From: an uncultured Planctomycetia bacterium
Lineage (GTDB): Bacteria > Planctomycetota > UBA1135 > GCA-002686595
Direction of reading: 5' to 3'
NCBI GenBank assembly: GCA_938003765.1
Contig: CALKYE010000220.1
Span: 1-19,511, forward strand
Length of the DNA stretch: 19,511 bases
Shown here: positions 1 to 8,238 of the stretch, piece by piece
How the letters are laid out: each line of letters opens with the position of its first letter
Numbering within the stretch: position 1 is the stretch's first letter
Made by a program: the position numbers and the translations under genes
Notes under the pieces: generated by a model
What the model saw: only the letters and a program-made list of their open reading frames with translations
Database searches by the model: none
Told to the model about the DNA's origin: nothing

Positions 1-2775
1 CTTCGCGCGCGGAGCGCCGTCGGCGCCGAGCAACTGGCCCGTGATCGCGCCGCCCTGCGTCAGCGAGATCGTGCGCGGCGCCGGATCTCCGGCGGCGGGC
101 ATCTCGAGCGGACCGTCGACGGCGAGCGCGAAGCGCTCGGCCTCCACCGACAGCCAGATGGTCTCGCGCGGCAGCGAGTCGAACTCGAACCTGCCGAGTG
201 CGTCGGTCGTGGCGGCGGCGCTGCCCGAGCCTTCGGCGCGCCGACCGCGCTCTCGATCGCGATCCGACAACACTCGCACGCGCGCTCCGGCGACGGGCGC
301 GCCGCTCGTGCCGTCGAAGACGACGCCTCGCACGCTGCAGCCCGGACCCAACTCGGCGACGACGTCGTCGGGCGCGGGATCGAAGCGCGGGGTCACGCGC
401 GGCAGGACGAGCGGGCCGTAGCCCGGCGCGCGGATCTCGATTCCCACGACGCAGCCGACCGGCAGCGCCTCGCCGTCGGTGTTCCATTCGCCGCGCTCGT
501 CGTCGAAGAGCACGCCGTCGATGCCCCAGTTCGCCGTGTAGCCGTACAACGCGCGCTCGCCGCTCTCGAGCTGCGGCGTCACGAAGCGGACGCGGAATCG
601 GCGAACCGGCTCGCCAGTCGCCGCGTCGATGACACGCCCCGCGATTCCTGCCGCTCGCTCGAGCACGATCCGCTGCTCGCTCTCGACGTCGTCGACACGG
701 TGACGGCCGTAGAGGAAGCCGCTCGCGCTGATGCTCAGCTCGAGATGCGCCTGGGCCGGGACGCTGGCGATCTCGAAGCGGCCGTGCTCGTCGCTCTTCG
801 CCGACAAGTTGGCGCCGAACTCGCCGTTGACCATCAGGTGCAGCGCTGCGGCCTCGACCGGTGCGCCGTTCGAATCCTCGACGCGCCCGCGCAGTGTCAC
901 TCCCCGTTCGAGCACGAGCACGAGCGCCGCTCCGAGCGGGCCGCGCGCGGGCAGGTGGATCTCGAGCGAGTGCGGCGCGAAGCCGGCCAGTTCCGCGCCG
1001 ACGCGAACCTCGTTGCGCGAGACGTTGCGCAGCTCGAAGCTCCCGTCGTCGTGCGACACCGCGTTCAGGCGCGACTCGGCGTGGGGCGAGAAGCCTGCGA
1101 ACACCGTTGCGCCACGCAGGGGAGCGCCGTTCTCGTCGACGACTCGCCCTTCGAGATCCAAGCCGCGCTCCAGCGTCAGGATCAGCGGCTTCGCGCGCTC
1201 TTCGGGGCCGTCGATGTGGTGCTGCTTCGACGTGAAGCCTTCGGTCTCGACGAACACGACCCACATCTCCTCGTCGTCGTCGAGATGATCGAGTGCGAAC
1301 TCTCCGCGAGCGTCCGTGAGCGCCGTCGAACGCCTGCTGAAGCCAGCGCGGACCCGCGCGTTCCCGACCGGCGCGCCGAACTCGTCCACGACGCGCCCAC
1401 GCAGCGGTGAGCAGCGATCCAGGCGGATCTCGACATCGGCGAGTTGCTCGTGTCCGGAGGTGTGCAGGATCGTGGATCGCAACGCGTAGCCTGCGCACCA
1501 CGCCTCGATGCGCGGATCGCGGAAGAGCGTTGGAACGAACAGCTCGAAGCGGCCTTGATCGTCGACGGCGACCGAATACGAGAACGCGCCGACGCGCGCG
1601 GCTGCCAGCGGCTGTCCGGATGCGTCGACGACGCGGCCGGTCACGCGGAAGTCGAGCGGGTAGAGGCGCACGGACAGGTCCTGCGGCGGCGGCGCGCCGG
1701 TCGGAACGAGCGCGGCGGGGGCGAACGCGATGCAGGAGCGGTCGTCGCTCGTGAGTTGGATGCGAACGGCGCCGGCGGGCGGCTCGAGCGAGAATTCGAA
1801 GCGGCCGCTGGAATCGGCGTGCAGAGCCGCGTCGAGCAGCACTTCGCCGTCGCCTTCGTAGCCAGCGATCGCGCGCACCCGCAGACGCGCGCCGGCGAAG
1901 GGACCTGCGCTGCCCAGGCGAGCTTCTCCGCGCGCGATCCATGCGGACTTGGCCTCGACGGCGCTGGCCACCGTCGCGCGCGCGGACGCTGTCGGCGAGG
2001 ACTCAGCGACCGAGGAATTCGCCGACCCGCTCGAAGGTGAGCTGCTCTCGACGGCGATCGCGGGCTTGGCGCCGTCCTCGGGTGAACGGTTCGCGGCATC
2101 AGGCTCATTCGCCATGCGCCAACCGAGGAAGGCGATCAGGCAAGTGAGGACTGCGGCGGCGGTCAGCTTGGTCTGAGTCGACAAGACGGCGCCTCCGAGG
2201 TGTCGTGCGGTCGTGGCGAGGGCGCCGACGTGAACCGAGTCCACGCCGAGCGCGAGGGGAGCGAAGGCTGAGAGGAACGCCTCGCGACGCTTTGCGTTGT
2301 TCGCATCGAGCCGCGCGCGCATGCGCTCGAGCCCGCGGCGCAGGTGCGTGCGAGCCGTCTCCTGCGGAAGGCCCAGACGTCGCGCGACCTCGACGAGAGG
2401 CAGGTCGTCGAGGTAGCGCAGTCGCACCGCGCTGCGGTACGGCTCGGCAAGCTCGTCGAGCGCCTCGACGACCTGGCGCAGCGCATCCATGCGCTCGGCC
2501 GTCTCGTCCGCCGCAGGCTGCGCCTCGCCGCGGGCGGCGGCGCGCTCGCGACGGTGGACGCGCGCTTCCGTCCGGCGCAGTCCGAGCGCGATGCGGCGCA
2601 CGGACTCGACGAGCCACGCGCCGCTGACCGGCGCTCGGAGCTTCAGCGCTGCTAGCCAGGCCTCCTGAACCGCGTCGTCGGCGAGCGCCGGCTCGAGCAG
2701 CACGCCCCGCGCGACGCGCCGCAGCCCGTCCGCCTCGTGCGCGAAGCGCGCGGAAAGTCGCTCGTCGGCGTCCAT
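1..2775 (-). CDS. ECF-like sigma factor fused to TM helix and carboxypeptidase-regulatory-like repeats (partial, runs off left edge)
   Basis: I read this frame codon by codon on the minus strand: 925 codons with no stop from the ATG at 2775 to the window edge. The C-terminus is missing. Residues about 8-75 look like sigma-70 region 2 (LADDAVQEAWLAAL). Residues about 97-157 are region 4, with EPYRSAVRLRYLDDLP and the helix-turn-helix VEVARRLGLPQETARTHLRR. A single hydrophobic helix follows at about 203-219 (LTAAAVLTCLIAFLGW), then a Ser/Ala-rich linker. From about residue 379 the TGRVVDxxGxPLxxARV motif recurs near 379, 459, 542, 649, 732, 816 and 912, typical of CarboxypepD_reg-like beta-sandwich repeats. 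Inferred topology is a cytoplasmic sigma domain with an exported repeat domain. GAAGGG lies 3 nt before the ATG, a rather tight ribosome-binding spacing. No separate anti-sigma gene is visible. Planctomycetes are known for ECF sigma factors with long C-terminal extensions. The fusion is seen directly; its regulatory role is inferred. Confidence 0.88.
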   Translation of the reverse strand, partial: MDADERLSARFAHEADGLRRVARGVLLEPALADDAVQEAWLAALKLRAPVSGAWLVESVRRIALGLRRTEARVHRRERAAARGEAQPAADETAERMDALRQVVEALDELAEPYRSAVRLRYLDDLPLVEVARRLGLPQETARTHLRRGLERMRARLDANNAKRREAFLSAFAPLALGVDSVHVGALATTARHLGGAVLSTQTKLTAAAVLTCLIAFLGWRMANEPDAANRSPEDGAKPAIAVESSSPSSGSANSSVAESSPTASARATVASAVEAKSAWIARGEARLGSAGPFAGARLRVRAIAGYEGDGEVLLDAALHADSSGRFEFSLEPPAGAVRIQLTSDDRSCIAFAPAALVPTGAPPPQDLSVRLYPLDFRVTGRVVDASGQPLAAARVGAFSYSVAVDDQGRFELFVPTLFRDPRIEAWCAGYALRSTILHTSGHEQLADVEIRLDRCSPLRGRVVDEFGAPVGNARVRAGFSRRSTALTDARGEFALDHLDDDEEMWVVFVETEGFTSKQHHIDGPEERAKPLILTLERGLDLEGRVVDENGAPLRGATVFAGFSPHAESRLNAVSHDDGSFELRNVSRNEVRVGAELAGFAPHSLEIHLPARGPLGAALVLVLERGVTLRGRVEDSNGAPVEAAALHLMVNGEFGANLSAKSDEHGRFEIASVPAQAHLELSISASGFLYGRHRVDDVESEQRIVLERAAGIAGRVIDAATGEPVRRFRVRFVTPQLESGERALYGYTANWGIDGVLFDDERGEWNTDGEALPVGCVVGIEIRAPGYGPLVLPRVTPRFDPAPDDVVAELGPGCSVRGVVFDGTSGAPVAGARVRVLSDRDRERGRRAEGSGSAAATTDALGRFEFDSLPRETIWLSVEAERFALAVDGPLEMPAAGDPAPRTISLTQGGAITGQLLGADGAPRAK

Positions 2776-3623
2776 GCGCCCTTCATGGTCGCACGAGGCC
2801 GCGACGGGTTCAGGATTCTCGAATCTCGCTGCTCGCGACGCGCCAGTGCGCCCGCGCCGCTCACGTCGCGAGAGCGAGCGCATTGACGAGCGCGTGCCGC
2901 ACGACAGAGCTCGCCACGCCTCCGGATCGCGCGCGCAGCCCGCCACTCGACACGAGCGCGGCCGCCGCCCCGGGTGAAGTCATCGAGTCGATTCAGGGCG
3001 TGAGGGGGTTGGACAGCGCGGCTGTGATGATCCAGCCCGGTCCGAGTTCGAGAGCGCCAACTCGTTCCGCACGCGGCGTCGACGCGAGTCTGGCCGTCGC
3101 GGCGGAAGCGGACTCCCTCGGCGACGGCCGCGAGGCTCACGTTGCACACGAACGGAATCGAGACCGACCTAAGTGACGTTGCGCGCTCCAGGACTCGCGC
3201 GAACGGCGCTGCGAGCACGGCGATCGTCAGGACGACGACCCAGACGGACGTGGTCCGTGACGTCCGACCCGTCCACCGCGGCGAGGCGAACGCCGTCGCC
3301 GCGAGCGCCGTCGAGGATGCGTACGCAGCAGAAGGCCTGTTCCGTCGGCGACGCCCGATGAAGCCGCAGATCCACGCGTGACGCGATCAGCGCAGCGCCG
3401 GCGGACGCGAGCACTCCGAGCGCGGGCGTCGCGTCGCGAACCTGAGCGTCCACGAACTCCGAAGCGAGACACCAAGCGTGAGGCCGTCCCCAGCTTCCAA
3501 GCCGCGATCAGCGATCAGAATCAGCCGCTCACCAACGCGACGGCGCCCGGTTGGGCGCCGTGCAGCCACGCAGGAATCGCGAGGTGCGTCAGCTCTGTGA
3601 CCGCGACGACCTCCGCGATCGCT
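2776..3623. other. about 850 bp without a confident gene; possible decayed membrane-protein gene
   Basis: No frame here holds a convincing full-length protein. On the minus strand, coding-like pieces occur in different frames in succession. One frame (about 3465-3260) reads ALGVLASAGAALIASR. A second (about 3340-3090) reads SVWVVVLTIAVLAAPFARVL and then NVSLAAVAEGVRFRRDGQ. A third (about 3070-2863) reads ELGPGWIITAALSNPLTP, a TGA at 2995-2993, then a 40-codon ORF starting at 2983 and ending at 2861 (MTSPGAAAALVSSGGLRAR...). The two hydrophobic stretches would suit a small membrane protein broken by frameshifts, but I do not recognise a family. A GC hairpin lies at 3541-3560. The promoter of the sigma-fusion gene must lie somewhere in the right-hand part (just above 2775), but no clear -35/-10 pair stands out. 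Confidence 0.35.
3541..3560 (-). terminator. GC-rich hairpin downstream of the SnoaL-like gene
   Basis: A perfect 8-bp inverted repeat (CGGCGCCC/GGGCGCCG) encloses a 4-nt loop. It lies 63 nt beyond the stop codon of the SnoaL-like gene, so it may end the aldo/keto reductase-SnoaL transcript. No U-tract follows on either strand, so intrinsic termination is uncertain. Confidence 0.4.
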
Positions 3624-4001
3624 TCAGCGCATCGACTCGTAGGGCAGGTGCGTGTCGGCGAACACGTGCCACAGCGAGACGAGATCGTCCACGGTCTCGG
3701 CGCGGATGGCGATCGGGATGCGCCAGGCGCGATCCGCGCGGCCGTGGTAGCTCGCCGACGCGTGGCCGAGCACCAGCGCTCCGCCGACGGCCGGCTGCTC
3801 CTTGTCGATCTCGATCTTGTAGTCGGGGAACGTCGCGAAGTAGTTGCGCCAGCCCATCATCAGCGCCTCGCGGCCCTCGAAGCGCTTGCCGTGGGAGTCG
3901 ACGAAGACCACGTTCGGCGCGAGGGTGGCGGCGACCTCCGAAGCGTCGCGGCGATTGATGGCCTCGATGGTCCGGCGCACGATCTCGATGGCTTCGCTCA
4001 T
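3624..4001 (-). CDS. SnoaL-like / NTF2-fold protein
   Basis: This 125-residue protein has the size and pattern of the SnoaL-like branch of the NTF2 superfamily, small cone-shaped alpha+beta proteins that act as isomerases, hydrolases or ligand binders. The N-terminal helix pair EIVRRTIEAINRRDASEVAA is followed by LAPNVVFVDSHGKRFEGREA, where a beta strand precedes the loop and helix around GREALMMGW. The rest is strand-rich (YKIEIDKEQPAVGGALVLGH). The start is 22 nt after the stop of the upstream aldo/keto reductase, so the two are probably co-transcribed. No good Shine-Dalgarno is seen. A TATACT hexamer lies about 10 nt before the ATG but has no convincing -35. The substrate cannot be told from sequence. 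Confidence 0.85.
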   Translation of the reverse strand: MSEAIEIVRRTIEAINRRDASEVAATLAPNVVFVDSHGKRFEGREALMMGWRNYFATFPDYKIEIDKEQPAVGGALVLGHASASYHGRADRAWRIPIAIRAETVDDLVSLWHVFADTHLPYESMR

Positions 4002-4023
4002 GGTGCGCGCAGTATACGGCGCG

Positions 4024-5013
4024 TCAGTAGCGCGGCGGCGGAGCAGGCTTGTTCGCGACGATCGTCTCGATGCGTTCGAGCACCGGGCCCGTCAGCTTGG
4101 GTACGAGCTCGAGCGCGCCCAGGTTCTCGCGCAGTTGCGCAGCGCTCGTGGCGCCGAGGATCACCGTGCTCACGTTGGGGTTGGTCAGGCACCAGGCGAT
4201 GGCGAGTTGCGCGGTGCTCGCGCCCAACTCGCTCGCGAGTCGTCCGAGCTCGACCGCCTTGCGCACGCGCGCCTGACCGTCCGCGCTCTCGAGCTCGTCG
4301 CGCAGCCACTTGTACTCCGGCAGCGCCATGCGCGAGTCCGCGGGCACGCCCTTGGCGTACTTGCCCGACAGGATGCCCGAGGCGAGCGGCGACCAGATCG
4401 TCGTGCCCAGGCCGACCGTGTCGTAGAGCTGCGCGAACTCGCGCTCGACCTTCTCGCGCACGAACAGGTTGTACTGCGGCTGCTCCATCGTCGGCGGCGT
4501 CAGGCCCATGGAGCGCGCGATCCCGTGCGCTTGCGCGATCTGATCCGCGCTCCACTCCGACGTGCCCCAGTACAAGACCTTGCCCGCCATCACGAGCTCG
4601 TGCATCGCGCGCACGGTTTCCTCGATGGGCGTGTCGAGGTCGGGCCGGTGGCAGAAGTACAGATCGAGGTAGTCGACCTGCAGCCGCTCCAGCGCGGCGT
4701 CGCACGCGTCGCGCACGTGCTTGCGCGAGAGGCCACGCTGCGTCGGCAGGTTGCCGCCCCAGAACACCTTGCTCGACACGGTGAAGGTGTCGCGTCCCCA
4801 GCCCAAGCGCTTCAGCGCGCGGCCCATGATGCGCTCCGAGTCGCCGGCGGCGTAGGCCTCGGCGTTGTCGAAGAAGTTCACGCCCGAGTCGTAGGCGAGC
4901 TTCATCAGCTCGACCGCGGCCGAGTCATCCACCTGGTTCTTGAACGTGACCCAAGAGCCGAACGAGAGCGCGCTGAGCTTGAGGCCCGACTTTCCGAGAC
5001 GACGGTGCTGCAT
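4024..5013 (-). CDS. aldo/keto reductase, Kv-beta-like group
   Basis: This 329-residue NADPH-dependent oxidoreductase has the AKR TIM-barrel layout and is full length. The opening RRLGKSGLKLSALSFGSW is the usual first strand. The catalytic tetrad is visible as D49 and Y54 (FDNAEAY), K82 (SSKVFWGG) and H122 (YFCHRPD). The GDSERIMGRAL segment and the C-terminal cofactor-binding segment VILGATSAAQLRENLGAL resemble the Kv-channel beta-subunit-like and YghZ-type reductases. Such enzymes reduce aldehydes and ketones in the cytoplasm; the physiological substrate is unknown. It is the first gene of a probable two-gene unit with the SnoaL-like protein and is divergent from lipB, with only 30 nt between the two start codons. 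Confidence 0.93.
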   Translation of the reverse strand: MQHRRLGKSGLKLSALSFGSWVTFKNQVDDSAAVELMKLAYDSGVNFFDNAEAYAAGDSERIMGRALKRLGWGRDTFTVSSKVFWGGNLPTQRGLSRKHVRDACDAALERLQVDYLDLYFCHRPDLDTPIEETVRAMHELVMAGKVLYWGTSEWSADQIAQAHGIARSMGLTPPTMEQPQYNLFVREKVEREFAQLYDTVGLGTTIWSPLASGILSGKYAKGVPADSRMALPEYKWLRDELESADGQARVRKAVELGRLASELGASTAQLAIAWCLTNPNVSTVILGATSAAQLRENLGALELVPKLTGPVLERIETIVANKPAPPPRY

Positions 5014-5043
5014 GGGCCCACGCTACACTCCCCGACGACCGCG

Positions 5044-5754
5044 ATGGAACCGCCTCTCACGCCTCAGCGCTGGCCCGAAGGCGTGCTCGACGTTCGACGA
5101 ATCGGGCGCATCGACTACGAGGCCGGGCGGCGGTTGCAGCTCGAGTTGCTCGAGCAACGCATCGCGGGAGCGATCGGCGACACGCTCGTGCTGTGCGAGC
5201 ACGAGCCCGTGATCACGCTCGGCCGCGGAACGGCGCCCGAGGACGTCGCGGGCGTGTCGATCCCGATCGTCGAGGTCGAGCGCGGCGGGGAAGCGACCTA
5301 CCACGGCCCTGGGCAACTGGTGATCTACCCGATCTACGCGCTGCCGCCCGCGCGCCGCGACCTGCACCGCTACCTGCGCGATCTCGAGCAGGTCGTGATC
5401 GACGTGCTGGCCGAGGTCGAGATCGAAGCGCGCCGCGTCGAGGGCCTCACCGGCGTGTGGATCGGCGAGAAGAAGGTGTGCTCGATCGGCGTCGCAGTGC
5501 GCCGCTGGGTGGCGTGGCACGGACTGGCGCTCAACCTCGCGTCGGATCTGAGCGCCTTCGCGCAGTTCCGGCCCTGCGGGCTGGACGCGAGTGTGATGAC
5601 CAACGTCGCCGAGCACGCGTCGATGCCTCCCTCGCGCCTCCTGTACGAGGTGCTGTTCGTGAAGCACTTCTGCGAGCGCTTCGAACTCGAGCTGCCGCCG
5701 ATCCCGCCCGCGCCGCCGCCGGATCCGCGCGCGCTGCCGTTGTTTCCGTCGTGA
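5044..5754 (+). CDS. lipB: lipoyl(octanoyl) transferase LipB
   Basis: LipB moves the octanoyl group from octanoyl-ACP to the lipoyl domains of 2-oxoacid dehydrogenases and GcvH in the cytoplasm, the first step of endogenous lipoate synthesis. The 236-residue product has the family signatures: RGGEATYHGPGQLVIYPI (80-97), the lysine-bearing KKVCSIG (143-149), WHGLALNL (158-165), and FRPCGLDASVMTN with the acyl-accepting Cys at 178. The start ATG at 5044 gives the normal family length; the frame is open further upstream, but that part lies antisense to the aldo/keto reductase. The C-terminus is unusually proline-rich (IPPAPPPDPRALPL). LipA is not in the window. The gene is divergent from the reductase, so both promoters must lie in or overlap the 30-nt gap or the opposite coding region. 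Confidence 0.95.
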   Translation: MEPPLTPQRWPEGVLDVRRIGRIDYEAGRRLQLELLEQRIAGAIGDTLVLCEHEPVITLGRGTAPEDVAGVSIPIVEVERGGEATYHGPGQLVIYPIYALPPARRDLHRYLRDLEQVVIDVLAEVEIEARRVEGLTGVWIGEKKVCSIGVAVRRWVAWHGLALNLASDLSAFAQFRPCGLDASVMTNVAEHASMPPSRLLYEVLFVKHFCERFELELPPIPPAPPPDPRALPLFPS

Positions 5755-5889
5755 GCCCGCCGCCCACGGCCGAGTGGGAACGAATTTCCGGCGCGAGCGG
5801 CAAAACGGACGAGCGCTGGAGTACGAGCGGGTCGCCGGACGATTTGGCCCCGTCCACCTGCGCCCCACCGCACCCACGACACCACGCCC

Positions 5890-6255
5890 ATGGCCGAGGC
5901 ATCACAGGACCCCGTGCTCGACCCCGTCGCTTTGCAAGCTCTGCGCTCGCTCGGCGGCGACGACGACCCGTCGCTGTTCGTCGAGGTGATCGAGCTGTAC
6001 CTCGACGATGCGCGCGCGCACGTCGCGAACATGCGGACGGCGCTCACGGCTGGCGATCTGCGGCTGCTCGAGCGCTCGGCGCACACGCTCAAGTCCTCGA
6101 GCGCCAACGTGGGCGCGTTGAACTTCTCCAAGCTGTGCCTCGAGCTGGAACAAGCGGCGCGTGCGGAGCGCCTTCAATCGGCGCCGACGCTCGTCGCGAG
6201 GGCCGAGAGCGAGTTTCAAGCGGTCTGCGACGCGCTGGCGGCAGCCCGGGGTTGA
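5890..6255 (+). CDS. stand-alone histidine phosphotransfer (Hpt) protein
   Basis: This 121-residue protein is a single Hpt domain. The core motif ERSAHTLKSSSANVGA carries the phosphorylatable His at 65, followed by Lys68 and the small residues that allow docking of a response-regulator receiver. The preceding helix (FVEVIELYLDDARAHVANM) and the following one (LCLELEQAARA) complete the four-helix bundle. It would relay phosphate between a hybrid kinase elsewhere and a receiver domain. The next gene starts 21 nt downstream and contains a receiver, so the two probably form a phosphorelay module in one operon. The 135 nt between lipB and this gene show nothing recognisable, and no strong Shine-Dalgarno precedes the ATG. 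Confidence 0.93.
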   Translation: MAEASQDPVLDPVALQALRSLGGDDDPSLFVEVIELYLDDARAHVANMRTALTAGDLRLLERSAHTLKSSSANVGALNFSKLCLELEQAARAERLQSAPTLVARAESEFQAVCDALAAARG

Positions 6256-6276
6256 GCGCGCAGCGCGCGAACCGCG

Positions 6277-8214
6277 ATGAAAGACAAGCAGTTGGACGAA
6301 CTCAGGCTCACCGGCTCGCTACCGTCGCCCACCGGCGTCGGGTTGGCGATTCTCGAGCTGACGCGCGGCGAGGACTACGCCATGGGCGACGTCACGCGCG
6401 CGATCCAATCCGATCCGGCGCTCACGGGTCGCATCATCAAGATCGCCAACAGCGCCGGCTTCGCGGGCTCGCACTCGGTGACCAGCGTCGGGCAGGCCGC
6501 GATGCGTCTGGGCGTGCGTTCCGTGCGCAACGTGGCGCTGGGCTTCACGCTGGTGAGCGGCAACCGCGGCGGCGCATGCTCGGCCTTCGACTACGAGGGC
6601 TACTGGGCGCGCTCGCTGGCCGTCGCCGTGCTCTCGCAGCGCTTCGCCGAAGCTCTCCGACTCGCCGCGCCCGCTGACGCGTTCACCTGCGGACTGCTCA
6701 GCGGCATTGGCGTGCTGGCGCTCGCGAGCATCCATCCCGATCGCTACGCGCAACTCCTCGAACAACGCCGCGCTCAGCCCGACGCCGACATGCTGCGCCT
6801 GGAGCGCGACATGTTCGACCTCGACCACAGCGAACTCGCTGCGGCGATGCTGGCCGACTGGCGCCTGCCCGAGTCGTTCTGCTTCGCGGTCTCGGCCTTC
6901 GAGCGGCGCGACGCCCTCGCGGGAGCTCCCGACGAGAAGGCCGCCCGCATGACGCGCATCGTGCGCGCGGCCTCGATCGTGGCCGAGGTGTACTTCCGCG
7001 CCGCGCAACCTACGCCGACCGACGTGGAGCGCATCGAGAGCCTGTTGGGCGAACTCGAGCTGCCCCGCGATCAGTTCGAGCGCGTTCGCACGGAGGCGCT
7101 GTCGGAGTGGCGCGAGTGGGGCCGCGCGCTGGCGATCCCGACCGATCGCGAAGTCAAGCCCGCCGAGGTGGCGGCTGAGGCGCAGCGCGCGCTCGAGGTT
7201 CCGACCGATGCGCAGGTCCGCGTCCAGGCGCCCGAGCGCAAGGGACTGCGGATCCTGGTCGTCGACGACGATCCGGTTTCGCTGCGCGTGATCGAGCACC
7301 ACCTCACGCGCGACGGCCACCAGGTGACGCGCGCGATGAACGGCCGTCAGGCGCTGATCATGGCGCTCGAGAGCGCGCCGCAGATGGTCGTGTCCGACTG
7401 GAACATGCCGGAGATGGACGGGCTCGAGCTGGCGCGCTCGCTGCGGCGCTCGAGCGAGACGCGCGCGACGTACATGCTGCTCCTGACCGGTCGCGAAGAA
7501 GAAGACCGCGTGGTCGAGGCCTTCGACGCCGGCGTCGACGAGTACATCGTCAAGCCGTTCAACCCCAAGATCCTGCTGGCGCGCGTGCGCGCCGGACAGC
7601 GCATGATCGAGCTGCGCGAGCAGGTCGAGCACGAGCGCATCTCGCGCGACCGCCAGATGGCCGAGATGGCGGTGCTCAACCGCAAGCTCGAGGCCGCGGC
7701 CATGACGGACGTCCTCACGCGCCTGCCCAACCGCCGCTACGCCATGCGCAAGCTCGAAGAGGAGCTCAACGCGGCGATGGCCGGCGGGTCGCCGCTGTCG
7801 GTGATCATGATCGACATCGATCACTTCAAGCAGGTGAACGACCGCTACGGGCACGACATGGGCGACCTCGTGCTGCGCGAGACCGCCAGCGTTCTGCGCA
7901 ACACGACGCGCAAGGGCGACACGGTCTGCCGCCTGGGCGGCGAGGAGTTCCTCGTCATCTGCAGCAAGGCGTCGCTCGCGCAGTGCGCCATGACGGCCGA
8001 ACGCATCCGCGCCGCCGTCGAAGAGAACGTGATCGGCTTCGGGTTCGAGCGCGCGGTGACGGTGAGTCTGGGCGCGGCCTCGCTCGACTGCGGCGCGCAG
8101 ACGGTCGACGAGCTGCTGAAGCTGGCCGATCGACGCGTGTACAACGCCAAGGCCTCCGGGCGCAATCGCGTGTGCTCGCAGGACCTCGGACCGGGCCAGG
8201 CGCGCTCGGCGTGA
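6277..8214 (+). CDS. HDOD-receiver-GGDEF signalling protein (probable diguanylate cyclase)
   Basis: The 645-residue protein has three parts. Residues about 13-275 form an HDOD domain (LPSPTGVGLAILEL, SDPALTGRIIKIANSAGF, SVGQAAMRLGVRSVRNVAL), a metal-independent relative of HD phosphohydrolases. Residues 324-442 are a receiver with the acidic pair at 330-332, phospho-acceptor D374 (VVSDWNMPEMDG), T404 and K426 (VKPF). A coiled linker (about 445-472) leads to a GGDEF domain (478-636) with DVLTRLPNRR, MIDIDHFKQVND and the active site GGEEF at 554-558. An RxxD motif (R545-D548) sits five residues before it, the spacing of the c-di-GMP product-inhibition site. Active-site residues look intact, so synthesis of c-di-GMP under phosphorylation control is inferred. 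It follows the Hpt gene by 21 nt and converges on the PHP lipoprotein gene with a 24-nt gap. Confidence 0.94.
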   Translation: MKDKQLDELRLTGSLPSPTGVGLAILELTRGEDYAMGDVTRAIQSDPALTGRIIKIANSAGFAGSHSVTSVGQAAMRLGVRSVRNVALGFTLVSGNRGGACSAFDYEGYWARSLAVAVLSQRFAEALRLAAPADAFTCGLLSGIGVLALASIHPDRYAQLLEQRRAQPDADMLRLERDMFDLDHSELAAAMLADWRLPESFCFAVSAFERRDALAGAPDEKAARMTRIVRAASIVAEVYFRAAQPTPTDVERIESLLGELELPRDQFERVRTEALSEWREWGRALAIPTDREVKPAEVAAEAQRALEVPTDAQVRVQAPERKGLRILVVDDDPVSLRVIEHHLTRDGHQVTRAMNGRQALIMALESAPQMVVSDWNMPEMDGLELARSLRRSSETRATYMLLLTGREEEDRVVEAFDAGVDEYIVKPFNPKILLARVRAGQRMIELREQVEHERISRDRQMAEMAVLNRKLEAAAMTDVLTRLPNRRYAMRKLEEELNAAMAGGSPLSVIMIDIDHFKQVNDRYGHDMGDLVLRETASVLRNTTRKGDTVCRLGGEEFLVICSKASLAQCAMTAERIRAAVEENVIGFGFERAVTVSLGAASLDCGAQTVDELLKLADRRVYNAKASGRNRVCSQDLGPGQARSA

Positions 8215-8238
8215 ACGCTCGGACCGAGTAGCGCGGCG

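Noticed and set aside
3521..3632. Protein-like tail after the SnoaL-like stop in a shifted frame (ELTHLAIPAWLHGAQPGAV)
   Set aside because: It would need a frameshift at the very end of a protein that already has normal family length, and it contains the GC hairpin; chance reading is more likely.
4006..4015. TATACT as a -10 box for the SnoaL-like gene
   Set aside because: There is no -35-like hexamer at a suitable distance, and the 22-nt gap from the upstream gene suggests co-transcription.
3844..5754. A 636-residue plus-strand protein ending in LipB
   Set aside because: The first 400 codons are antisense to the aldo/keto reductase and SnoaL-like genes; LipB has its normal length from 5044.
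6319..7854. A 511-residue minus-strand frame
   Set aside because: It lies wholly antisense to the HDOD-REC-GGDEF gene, which has intact family motifs, and its own composition is a His/Arg/Ala-rich shadow.
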